The notes under the pieces were generated by a model. That model worked only from the letters and a program-made list of their open reading frames with translations, had not been told where the DNA came from and did no database searches. This document shows positions 25,373 to 37,235 of a stretch of DNA of 64,000 nt, one piece after another. Positions within the stretch are counted from its first letter, which is position 1. Every line of letters begins with the position of its first letter. Source of the DNA: Ifrita kowaldi (taxonomy: Eukaryota; Chordata; Aves; Passeriformes; Cinclosomatidae); NCBI GenBank assembly GCA_013398055.1, contig VZRS01002790.1:62001-126000 (forward strand), given 5' to 3'. The position numbers and the translations under genes are program-made.

Positions 25373-28131
25373 GCGGCTTGCTCTGTGCTAAGTGGTTTAG
25401 CGCAGTATTTAGAAATGTTGCAGAAGTAGATTTCTTTTCAGATTTGTTTACTTTGCCAGATCCAGGACTTGTTCAAGTTCACATTCTGGTTTAAATGGCA
25501 CAAAAGAACAGTTTATTTCTCTCAATATAGGAAAATGAATATTTCACTTGGCCCTGGAGCTAAACTTGGTTAAAAAAAAGCAAGATATTTATTTATGGAG
25601 AAATTCTGTGTAATGTAACTGATAATTATCAGAAGGGGGTTTTTTTATTCATAAGTAGACCTGGAAATATGTGATGACTGCCTGCAAGACTACCACTCTA
25701 AACCAGAGTTTGCATGTGAAGTCAAGGCTGTCCACAAGTTAATATGTCAGAGCTGCAATTTTATGTTACAAAAGACAGAGGCAGTACAGAACCTTAACAT
25801 TTTTTTTACTATTTTAAATACACAAATGTTTAAAACAAGTTCATCACCTATACATGATTAGATATTTCTAATTCGCCTTTAAAATACAGTGTGGCACTAC
25901 ATAGCATGTATTAATATACAGCAGAGTTTTATAGTATTGATTATAGGAATCAAGTCAATTCATTATATGAATAGAAGAAAAGAGACCAAAACAAATTAAA
26001 TTATATGCCGTTCCAGGTAATTTAGGCCTCTTAAACCGAAACTGATTCAGTAAGAATATGTGATTTGGAATTTTTTAACTTCTTACAATGTTCTAATTGA
26101 CTAATACTTTTTTTTTTTTTAAAGTGTGTAAAATGGATTTTAACTCACTGAATAAATTTTAAGTCTTCTGAGGTATCAATTTCTTGTTGCAAGGAGTTTC
26201 AGATTAAAAAATATATCAGACTGATATATCTGTAGTTATAATGTTGTCAAAAAACAATGCCACATGAAAAATCTACAGTTCTCTTTTTGAACTAAATATA
26301 CAGTGATTTTGGAAGAGGATATTGACTCTAATTCTACTGTTATCATCAAGGTTAGATATGACTCTTTTCATTCCCATTCCCTCTCACGGTTATGAGCAGA
26401 TTTCCATAGACCTCTTGCAAATAAAACCCCAAACCAATCCAATCCCTACACCATCATCCATTTAGAAGCACTGAGATGTCTCTTTACATCAAGTTCCACT
26501 CCTATTCAGAATACTATAAAATAAAATAGGTTTGGTCAATACTCCTCATCTGGAAGCTGAAAGATGGACAACAGTCTTCTCATTACTTTTCCAAATGTTT
26601 TAGAGTAAAGAGGGATGAAGACACCTAAAAAAAAATTATCAAGAGCACTGAGCATCCCATCCAGATTTTCAGTAACGCTGAATTACTTGTTGAGACATGG
26701 CAAAAGTACCATTACTTGTCACTGTATTACTGTTACACTGGCAGACTCTACTGACTGCGGTACAATTTTAAGTAGTCCCAGTTATTTTGGTAGTGTAAAG
26801 ACTCAAAATTTGGCGTGAGATAGTAGTAGAGGAAATAATTAGGTTTAAAGCATTGAGTAGAAACTGAAACTTGCTCTGGAATAAGGGAAGAAGTGAATGA
26901 AATATACCCCTGTTTCCTGTGGTTTAAGACAAAGTGTTAGTTGCAGGACTCTTTAGTTGGCTAAACAAAAATAGAATAATGCCAGTATTAGATTAATTCA
27001 GATTTGCATTAGTAAATTACAATAATGTACAAGTGATGGTGTTGGACAAAAAAGCACCATTTTAAGGTAAAAAATAACAAAAACCTCTTATTGTCATCTC
27101 CCAGGGCTCTCTGTGATACTCTGCTAAATGAAAAGCCACCAATAAGTTGCATTTCAAGTCTCTCTGAAGAGTGTTATACTGATCAATTTAAGTCAAAGGC
27201 TATATAGACATATTCATTTGGGAAGTACAAAGCAAAATACAGTACTTGATTGCATTAAAGACACTTTTGTTGTTTGAGAGAGACTTAGAAATGCAGCTAT
27301 TTTATTTTCTAGTAGCTCATGTACGTGCTTCTTTGTTAGTCTGTTTTCGATTAAGTTGTCAAGTCAGTGACAGAGTATTTAATGAGAATTTTTTTATTTC
27401 AAATTGTAAACTTAAAAACTAATTTGTCTATTCAGGGACTTACCTTCAGGAACTGACACTTTTCACCTTAGTTTTTAATTTAAAAATATCTTTGATGTAT
27501 CCTGAAATAAAATCCTGACAATTTATTCTGAGGAAATCTGCAATTCTGAAGTAATGGTACCACAGAAAGTTATATATAGGAGTGGTGCAAGACATGAACC
27601 TCATAATATCTTAAAAACATATATGAGGTAAAATCAGCAGAATACTATGGATATTGGAAGCAAGAACACTTAGCTCTAACAGTTTACATTAGTTAAGGGA
27701 GGCACAGCTGCTCTTGAAAAATAAAATCTCTGTCTGTCTAAGATAGTCTGAGAAACCTGACACTTGATCAGACTGTTCAGACATTTCTTGACAAATTAGC
27801 TATTTTGTTTAGATTTTTGAGTTCTTGGAAAAAAGCTGAGAGCTGAGAAAAGAGACCTGTGGTCTAGAAAACATATAATGGAGTATAGAAGGTGATTGGT
27901 GAGAGTGACATTCATAACTTCCGTTAATAATGATTAAATAATATATATTAAATAATAAAAAGTCTGTGATTGTTATCTGGCAAAGTATATTTCCAAGCCC
28001 TTTATTCATATAGAAAAACATTGTTTTGTTTTCAAAAGTGCTCGTCAGACTTTTAGGAGATAACTCTCCAAAGAATTTTTTTTTTCATACAGGTAAAAGA
28101 AATCTTATTGGGATGAAATAACATTTTAATT

Positions 28132-28152
28132 TAAATAAATAAATAAATAAAA
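28132..28152. repeat. AAAT tetranucleotide repeat
   Basis: About five units of AAAT/TAAA. It is simple repeat only. Confidence 0.85.
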
Positions 28153-30507
28153 TAGTGAAACACAACTACAAGGTCAAAACATATTATGTGCTAAGAATAC
28201 ACTATCCTTTTACATAGTGAAATACAAAATAGAAATGGTAAAAGAGTTTTCAAATAGATATCATAATTTATAGAACTTTTGAAAACTCCTGTGGCATCTA
28301 TAATTTTTCAGGTCAAAAATTGTTTACAATGGGACTGAAAATCCAAATGTTGGAGAGAAAAAGTACAGCATAAAAGAGTAAAAAGCTTTTTTAATTAAGA
28401 GAAAGGTGGCTGTCTACCAATTTTAAAATGAGGCAGATAATTGAGGTTTTATTAATTTTTCTAGATTTTTAAATTATTTTGCCTTCTTTCTTTGCTCTAC
28501 AAACACAACAGATGCAGTCTCTTAGTCTATAAACAATACTTATTTGAAGTAGGGCTCCTTTTCTAAAATTTCTCATTTTTACATGACCATCCCTTTTTGT
28601 CTCCTTAACCGTCTATTTTCCCAAATGTTTTACCATCCAAAGCACCTTGATGCCTTCCTTTGCATAGTCTTCTGTTCCTTCTGTATATCTTTTCATTCTA
28701 CAGTGCTCACAAAGCAAATTATTCTCAGAACTATTTGGAGTCATTAAAATTATGTGCTCAAAAGGAGAAAAAATTGAGATTCTTACTGTAAATTTTTACC
28801 TTTTGGGGCTCTTTTAGAATAATAATTTATATTATTTTCTATGGAAATGATCTTTCCTTTTAAAATGTAGTTTTAGAATACCAACGTACATTAGGTATAT
28901 TATGTAAGTATTTATATGTCCTTAGTGTAAACTGCTTACATGCTAGGTTATAAAGTTATGCATACGTAGCAGTGGCTGCAACAATGGTGCTGAAACCATC
29001 ACTTCATTTTTCTCCTCTAGATTAAAGCAGATCAATGCTGTTTTTTGATGCCTGGGGTAAAATTGTGGAAATTACAAAAATGGCAAAGGGATAAAATATT
29101 AATGAGACAAATACTGAATAATCTTGCTCAAACTAATTTCTCTAGCTTTGGGTATCCATAAAGGACTTTTTTGTGTTATTTTGATGCTCTGTGTTCAGGA
29201 AAACTGTGGCTGCAATGAGAATGTTTTCAAAAACACTGGACATACTACTCAAAAAAGCCCTAATAATAAAGTACACTCTGTTTTTTTTTCTTGGTGGGAA
29301 ATAAAATGATCCCAGTAAATTGAATTCCAGGCTGAATTTCAAGGGCAATCAGAGTGTACGCTGTAATGTTTGAAACCTGAAAGTATTGAGCACGTCAACA
29401 AAAAAAGCCAGAATTGCAGACCTAAATAAATACAAAATTTTGTCAGGAGCATGGAATATTTCACAAAGAGTACAGTAGGATTTGTTGGAATAAAACTTCT
29501 GTTATATCTCTCTATATTTATCGCGTGCTTAGCCTAGTTTTAGTTCTATGAATTTAGACATCAATATTTAAAATAAAAAGTATAATATGTTCTCAAATAG
29601 CTTAAGGTTCCCAGCCATAAACAGACATTGTCTAAAAATAAGGGTTTGGTCCAACACAAATAATCCGTTCTAGAAAAAGTTCATGCCATCCTGAATATTT
29701 AGGTGAAGAAAAGATGCTCAGTACCTCTAATGTGGCTGAAGCTAACTCTCTCTCGATAAACAGATGGGGGATTTGAACTGTGAAGTCCTATTCTGCTGTA
29801 AGTGTATTTTACTAAGTTGGGATTTGAGCATCTCTATTAACAATTTTGTAGCTTAAGCTCTTCTTTTCCTTGAACTGTATTGCAGATGTCCAAAAAGGAA
29901 CATTTTGAGTAGAAGAAAAAAATGTTCATTGAACCAACACCAGCTTTTTTTTCTTCCAAGAACCTTTCTATCCCTCAGAAGCTTTCTTTGCAGTTTTTAT
30001 GACATTCAAAACTTACTATCTTTTTTTTTGTTTTCTGACTGAAAAACTTTCTCTTGCAACCTTTATTTGTAATTTAGCTATTCTAAATATGTTTCATATG
30101 AAGATTTAGACAAGAATCTGTCAAAAATTTTCTGTGTGGCCATTTCCTCAACTCAAAGAAAAGAAAACACTTGGAGCCAGAAGACATTACATTGGGTGCA
30201 CTAACTATATAGTAGGTAATAATTAGACATATAAATCTATGATCACTTATAGCAATATCATGCTCTTCCCATAAAGTAAGAGCTAAGTCAGTTCTGCTAA
30301 AAGAATATGAGTCTGTCACTTAGGTCATGGAAATTGAAGCCTAAAATTGAAAGGCTTTTTGCAAATACTGACAAAGATAAATGAGTACTTGCTCAGCTAT
30401 TGGGATATGCCAATTCTATTCAGTAGCCAGGCAGCAAAAGAGCAAAGAAAGTTATTATATGTGCCACAGACAAAAGCTGAGCTGACCATAACTCAGACTT
30501 GAATGGT

Positions 30508-30549
30508 CTATGCTGGAGCTAACTTCAACTTTTTCCTCTGCTTCTCATG
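30508..30549 (+). repeat. 42-bp exact direct repeat, copy 1
   Basis: This 42-bp segment begins CTATGCTGGAGCTAACTTC and ends CTGCTTCTCATG. It recurs with no mismatch at 31703-31744, 1,195 bp downstream in the same orientation. The flanks differ completely on both sides, so identity stops sharply at each end. I recognise no known repeat family in it. Confidence 0.95.
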
Positions 30550-31702
30550 AACAGACTATGTGGTCTGTTTTTCATTTTTTGTCAAAAAGTCCCAACACAT
30601 CCAGAAAAACACAGTAATTAAGAGGAAATGCATAAGGACAAATGGGAAATTTCATTCCGTTATTGCATGAGCCCATGCAATACTAGTGTTTGTGTTTGTC
30701 AATTTTTCACCTTGTACTAGGAGGCTGATTGCACATTTACCTCATAACCTGAGTCGAAAAGAGCACCTATTGTGCAAGGAAAAGCAAACTTCTGTTAAAC
30801 TGAACTTTACAATGGGGAAACCAGCTTACTCTAAACTGAATCTGAAGTCATCTTAAGATCACATTGTTTTTACCTGAACTTTTGTCTGCATCTGGCAACC
30901 CTAAAACCCACATTTTTTCATTGAAAAAAAAGGTGTCTTTTCTAAATTCCACGATTTTATGGACCCTTTCCATTTGCAATCCACTTCTCTTTTGTTTTAT
31001 ATCATGATATTTCACCATACTGAATTTGTCATTAAAATGGTGTATGGAATGGAAAAAGTGCTCTGAAAATGTATTATTAAGTTTTGAAAAGTTGGAGGAT
31101 TTCTAAGATGGCATTTTCCGACCACATTAAATGGAGCAGGCTGGAAAATACTCCTTAGGCTATTATCGTTATCAGCCACTGGTGTGAAATATTCCTGTTA
31201 AAAATAGTTATTTTTCCTTTTAGATTTTCAATCAATGACCCAAGTTTTTATTTCCAAAGGCAAACAAACATCCTTCTAAGAAAGTTGCTGAAAACAACTA
31301 ATACTCAACATTCTTTAACAGACTTCAAGCAATACAGAATACAGAATACGGAATGCAGTTTTAGTCTTCAAACTATAAAAAAAAATATATTTTGCTATTA
31401 AAAATTTAAGGCTGTCTATAAACTGTGTGTCTGTAGTAATCCTTACTTAGTGTCTCTGAAACAGCTACTTATTCAGCAATTTTAGTGGAAGAAAAAACCC
31501 ACAATCTTTGTGTAATTCAAATGGCAAAAAAAAGTCTGGAGGCAAAAAAGTGTCTAAAGTTGATTTGATCAGAATATATGGGCTAAGAGTAGACCTAGAA
31601 AACAGGGTTCAGCATATAAAATAGGTGAGTTTTACTTTGAATTTCAAATAACTGTAAGTTTTCAGATTTTTAGACAATACTGTGGTCCACACTTACTGAC
31701 AG

Positions 31703-31744
31703 CTATGCTGGAGCTAACTTCAACTTTTTCCTCTGCTTCTCATG
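31703..31744 (+). repeat. 42-bp exact direct repeat, copy 2
   Basis: This is the second exact copy of the segment at 30508-30549. Perfect identity over 42 bp in otherwise unrelated sequence points to a recent event (templated insertion or short duplication) or to an assembly fault, rather than to an old transposon pair. Confidence 0.95.
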
Positions 31745-32111
31745 CTCAAAATATTACCTTTCATAGCTTTCTCCATATTGAAGACACAGTGTTAAAAGTA
31801 GACAAAAAGAAAAATCAGGAAAAAAATAAGTGGCTTAGGAGAAAGTTTTCCAAATTTTGACTTATTCTCATCATATCATTCACTGATTAGGAATAGATAA
31901 AAGGAAAAAAGGCATAGGATTTTAATTTCTTTTTTCTTTTTTTTACGGAGCTTACATGCAGGGGAAGAAAAGGTCTATTGAAAAATGTCACTTTGAGAAA
32001 CACTTTTGAACAGAATTAGAAAAAATTATTGGTCAAATATATAATACCTTCTATTCATTAACTCTGCTAAAGGGGAAAAGGTTGTTTAAACCAGCAATTA
32101 TACTGTCTGAA

Positions 32112-32264
32112 GTTATATATTTATTATGCATATATTTTTATCTTATAGACATATATTTATAGTTATATACATATCTATTATTATAAGGTATAGGTATATA
32201 TTTGTTAAATATAAACACATATGCATATTTATGTTTAACTCTCTGTATGTATATGAATGTATAT
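32112..32264. repeat. TA-rich low-complexity tract
   Basis: Sequence dominated by TATAT, ATATA and TATATGTAT steps over about 150 bp. The reading frames across it (Tyr/Ile-rich on both strands) are compositional artefacts. Confidence 0.75.
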
Positions 32265-33761
32265 GCCCTGGATACCTAGAAGCTTTCTGCCACATTTCTA
32301 TGAGATTTGGAAAATATCCACACCTGTCTTCCACTTTTTTGAAGAAAGGAGTTATGGAAACACAGGACAGGTGTAGGTCCCACTGAAGTTCTATGTTTGG
32401 GAGAATAAACACATCAGCAGACCTTAAGAGATCTGAAGCTCGGGGTCTACACTACAAACTCTTCATTCCATCATAAGTGTTCTTATTAATGACATTTTTT
32501 TTAATGATTCTTACTCTAACCAAGTAATTCTCTCTTACTAGAACGCTAATATTGAAAATGTTGGCGTGTTATCAGCATTGTTTTAGCCACAGATACAAAA
32601 CTCATCACTTTATGGATTGACTCCACCCAAGCCAGGTCCAGTGCAGATATGAAAGTCTTGCCACTGCTTAGTTAATATTTGAATGCTACAATCTGAGTAG
32701 CCAAAAAGATAACTCAGTAGTGAATATTTTCTCTTTTTACCTTAGTTTCTGTCCGTGTGGGATTCATTCTGAAGGTTCAATGAAATCAGATCACCAGTTG
32801 CTTATTAATCCATTCACCCAAGAAGTTGCATTAGTTATCATGAAGAAATTTATCAGTTTAAATAAGTTTGTTTGATCTTCTACTACATTGGAACTTCCAG
32901 TTGATATTTTAGTCCTCCTCTGAATACACTACTAATCAGAAACCATGAGTGTGGTGTGATCGGTAGGTTACAAAGGTCCCAGAACAAAGGTCACTTATAT
33001 ACTTACGTAGATGGTAAAAATAGAGAAATGTCCTGACCTTAAAAAAAACCTCCATCTATGCTATCTCACTATTTCTTAAAGTTATTACTCCAAAACCAGA
33101 CAACTTTTCTGAAGCATGCTGTGCAGCTAATAAAACAATTTTAAAGAACTTTCTCACTTTATGGTTTTGATCCCAACCTTGTTGATGAAAGTTGTTTCTT
33201 TCCCTAGACTACAAACACACAAAAAAAATCCCCAAAAAACGTAACAGCAAAACACCCTTCTGCTAGTAGAATCTCCATACATAAACCAGAACATGGTTTA
33301 AGGCTGTGCTTGATTTTTATTTTAAGCTTATCTGTTCAGGAGAGAAACACGTCATTCATTATCTCTTGTGAGAAAAAGCCTAAAGCTATTATACAGTTTC
33401 ACATAATATGCAAAAGCTCTTTGAATCAACAGGACTTAAGACTTTAATACCGGGTAACTCTCCATTTTTTCTTCTCATTTGACAGAACAAAACAAAAGCT
33501 TGAAATGACCTTGAAATTCCCACCTTCAAAAGCATCTATAAAGTCTATGTAAAATTTGCATTAAATCCTGGAAAATTGCATTCTGTGTTCATGTAATATA
33601 ATATTTTAAAGGTGTTTATGCACAAAATTTCACCAATATAACCTGCAGTCAATTTAAAATAACATTCTCCCTCAATCACTTACTGATTTATCTTTGTAAA
33701 TACCTAGTTTGCTCACACAAGAAAGATAAGAACTTTCTGGAGGGAACCTAACAAAGACACA

Positions 33762-34182
33762 CAAAGAAGTTGAGACATTGGAGCATTTGTCATAGGAGGA
33801 AGGGCTAAGAGAGCTGTCACACTTTAGCCTGGAAAAGAGGAGGCTCGGGGGGGGGTCTTATCAATGTATACAAATTCCCTGCTTTTGAGGGAATGAACAT
33901 GAGACAGACTCTACTTGGTGGCGTGCAGTAGCAGAACAAGAGTCAATGGCACAAAGTGAAGTACACGAAATTGCATCTGAACACAAGAAAACAGTTGTGT
34001 TGTGGGTGGTGAGAGACAGGCATGAGCTTCCCAGAGAACTGGTAGAGGTTCTGGGAGATATTCAAAACCCAACTGGACACAGAACTGAGCAATCTGCTCA
34101 CATTGCCCCTACTTGAGCAGGGAAGTTGGTCCAGATGACCTCAAGAGGTCCTTTCCAACCTCAAACCTTCCGTAATTCCACT
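33762..34182 (+). mobile_element. CR1 LINE 3' fragment
   Basis: Sense-oriented CR1 3' region. Visible parts are AGCCTGGAAAAGAGGAGGCT at about 33828, the GGGGGGTCTTATCAATGTAT segment, ACTGGTAGAGGTTCTGGGAG, ATATTCAAAACCCAACTGGA, the CCCTACTTGAGCAGGGAAGTTGGTC region and CCTTTCCAACCTC near the end. The tail octamers are decayed. 5' truncation leaves only about 420 bp, and no coding capacity remains. Confidence 0.9.
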
Positions 34183-36303
34183 GGTTTTTCACTGCTTCCT
34201 CCAGTGCTTTTTCTTTCTTCCTCCAATACCTGAACTTATCCCAGTCTTTGATTTTCTTCTGGCTGCAGCTAAAGTTCACAGAAAAAAAAATATGATACTA
34301 TGCTACAGGGAACTTTTTGATTCATACACACAGAGGTAAAAACCACTTTGACATAAATTTGTCTGTTTCCTTTCAATTTAGTCATCATAATAAATTTAGC
34401 CATGTCTTATAATTAGCCTCAGAAATGAGGCAGCCTAGAACAAAAGTCTGAGAGGACTCAATGTCAGAGGTTGCTGCTCTATAAAGTAATACAAGTAACC
34501 GCCTCAAATTCCTTAGTGCTTTCTTTCTTTCGTCCTCACCCTCTCTGGACCTTCCTGAAGCTGCTAAATTATAGTCTTTGAAGCAAGTGTCACTGTTGAT
34601 CTGAGGACCTACCACCTCTCAGAAAAATGAATTTTCCAGTAGCCCGAATGTACAAAGTGTGCAATTGCTTCATCCCAGCTCTTGTTTACATGCCAGAGTC
34701 ATGGCAAGAGCTACCACCACTTAATGGAAGAAATGCATCTTCCATGGAACTGTAAAGGAGGCATTGTTTTAAAGTGAACAATTCCTTTACATTCTCTTCC
34801 ACATACTGCTTAAAGATGCTGTGCCATAGCAAATGTCTTTTTGCCATCACACATCACAATAAGAGTTTGTATTCATCCTGTGCCACTTCTGTAGAACCTG
34901 AAGATACTGATAACTGGAAAATTCATAGAGATGAACAAAATACTTAATATTCAGGAACACCAGTTGGAACAACTTTTAAACCTGTTCTGATTGATAAATT
35001 AGAGTTAAATATTCTAAATTTTCCAGGTGGTATTTGGATTTTTTTAATGGTCATTTTAGGATAGTTTTATCATGGCTGGTACTTAGAAATGCAAACAGGT
35101 GCTAGGCAGTAAGGTTCTATACCTAAATAAGAGCATGCATTTTAAACAAGTATTAGATAACATGTGTGCGTTTTTATTCTTGATGATAATCAGAACTGAG
35201 GTTAATTTGGCAGGCTATGTGACAGACCATTCATTCCATCCCCCTCCACATCAACTCCTCTACCCATCTAAATCAACACACCCAGAAGATTTCTTAATCA
35301 ACAGGTTGAGATGCTCATACAGTTTTTCCTGAGCAAGCAGTGGAATTGCCAATTAGTGGTGACAAGTGTTTTGAAAACATACTCACATTGAGTAGCATTT
35401 GCTTTGACTGCATCTTTCTTACTAGTATCTTACAAGAAGAAATATCATTCTGCTGCTATAGTACACTATTATTCATTGCAAATTTTCATAAAATTTATAC
35501 AAAGCCTAAATACAGAACTTTACTTCAGAAAAGCACAGCCTAAGCATATTGAGCAAGTAAAGAATAAATTTATATTATTTTATTTCTTAATCCCAGTTAC
35601 AGTGATTTCTTAACCCCCCTTGAATCTTTGGATCTAAGCAACTACATTTTTTTAGGGTTCACATCTTGTAGTGTAGAAATGTAGTTTGTGTTTCATTCAG
35701 TGGGATTGAGCATATTTATATGTTGATTCTGTTTAAGAACCCATAGAGAGATACAATATTGATTACAGTTACTGCTCCTCCATCTCTCTGCTGACTTCAG
35801 TCAAATCAAAGGATCTGGGAACTAATTACTCATCTGAGCATAAAGCTGAAAGTCACAAGTTTTATTAAATACAGTGAAGGGAGAAGGTAGTTTTCCTCTT
35901 AATACTTTAACATATGCCTGAATAAGCAGAACAAATATACATTTTTGCATAAAATTTGAAGATGTTTCTAGATTAGAAATCTGAATAACATGATAACAGT
36001 AGTATAAGCATTGCTCAGTTTCAGTAATACTATATACAAACTACTGACAGAAATAGAAGTCTGAATTTCGTTATAGAAGATTTATGTGTAAAACATGCTT
36101 GACATCACACATTTATTTCAATTTCTCTATTTCCCTACATCTACTTTGGCAAGTTGTAATACAGTATAGAACAAAATTAGAATAATGTTAGTCTGCAGCA
36201 ACTTCAGTTTAGTTATTATAACAACTGCAACCTTAATCTATTAGAAATTAAGAAATTAAATGTGCAACTATTTAAATTTTAAAAAGCTACAAATCCTAGA
36301 ACG
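34183..36303. other. Non-coding unique sequence, no gene recognised
   Basis: AT-rich sequence between two CR1 pieces of opposite orientation. Frames up to 77 codons on both strands show no recognisable domain. I see no RNA gene, no long repeat and no clear splice-bounded frame. Confidence 0.55.
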
Positions 36304-37235
36304 AATCATAAAATCATGGAATCATAGGATGTTTTGAGTTGGAAAGAACGCTATAGATCATCTAATCCCAACCTTGCTGCCATGGGCAGAAACACATTCC
36401 ACTAGACCAGGTTGCTCCAAGCCCCATCCAGCCTGGCCTTGAACACTTCCAGGGATGGGTTGTCCACAGCTTCTCAGGACAATCTGTTCCAGTGCCTCAC
36501 ATTCTCACAATAAGGAATTTATCGCTTATATCAAGTCTAAGTCTGCCCTCTTTGAGTTTAAAATAAGTGTCCCTTATCCTGTCTCTACAGGCCTTGGTAA
36601 AATGTCACTCCATCTTTCTTATAAGGCCTGTTTCGTATATAAGGGGCCACAATAGCCTCTTCCTGGAGCCATCTCTTACCCAGGCTGAAAACAGAGTGTC
36701 TCAGCCAGTCTTTGTAGGAAAGGTGTTTCATCACCCGTTTTCATGACCCTCCTCTGGACCAGCTCTAAAAAGTCCACATCTTCTGTGTACCCAGAAGTGG
36801 ACTCCAGAAGTGAATGCAGTACTCCAGGTGAAGTGTCACAAGGGCAGAATAGAGTGGGAAGAATCACCGCCCAAAAACTGCTGTTGATGCTTCATTTTAT
36901 GCAGGTCAGGATACAACTGGCTTTCTAGGCTGCCAGGTCACATGTTGCTGGCTCATGTTCAATTTTTCATCCCCAAGTCCTCTGCAAGGCTGCTCTTCAT
37001 CCCTTCCTTCCACAGACTCTGTTCATACTGGTGATTGCCCTGACCATTTCATTGAACTGCATGTGGTTCCCAAGCATTCACTCCTCAAGTCTGTCCAGGT
37101 CCCTCTGGATGGCATCCCACCCCTCCAGCATATCAGTTGGGTACTCAACTTGGTGTAATCTGCAAGCTTGCTGAGTATGCACTCAGTCACACTGTTTATG
37201 TCACTAAGAAGAGAAGTGTTGACCTGTACAATGCA
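36304..37235 (-). mobile_element. CR1 LINE 3' part, antisense
   Basis: The reverse complement of a CR1 3' end starts at about 36304 with repeated ATCATAGGAT/ATCATGGAAT octamers. It continues through TTGGAAAGAACGCTATAGATC, CCACTAGACCAGGTTGCTCC, CAGCCTGGCCTTGAACACTT, CCCTCCTCTGGACCAGCTCT and CCAGGTCCCTCTGGATGGCA, into the region antisense to the last part of the reverse transcriptase (AAGCTTGCTGAGTATGCACT near 37165). The far boundary is uncertain, between about 37200 and 37240. Frames read along the plus strand here are antisense shadows. Confidence 0.9.

Larger units (their letters stand above)
21668..33761. other. Long repeat-poor AT-rich non-coding stretch
   Basis: Twelve kilobases in which I recognise no transposon and no confident gene. 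It holds the weak exon candidate at 22114-22194, two adjacent hairpins at 23190-23251, an X-box-like palindrome at 25223-25236 with a second hairpin at 25352-25372, an AAAT repeat at 28132-28152, the 42-bp duplication at 30508 and 31703, and a TA-rich tract at 32112-32264. Except for short shadows, frames are below 95 codons. Low repeat content can mark constrained regulatory DNA or only the absence of recent insertions; the sequence alone does not decide. Confidence 0.5.
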
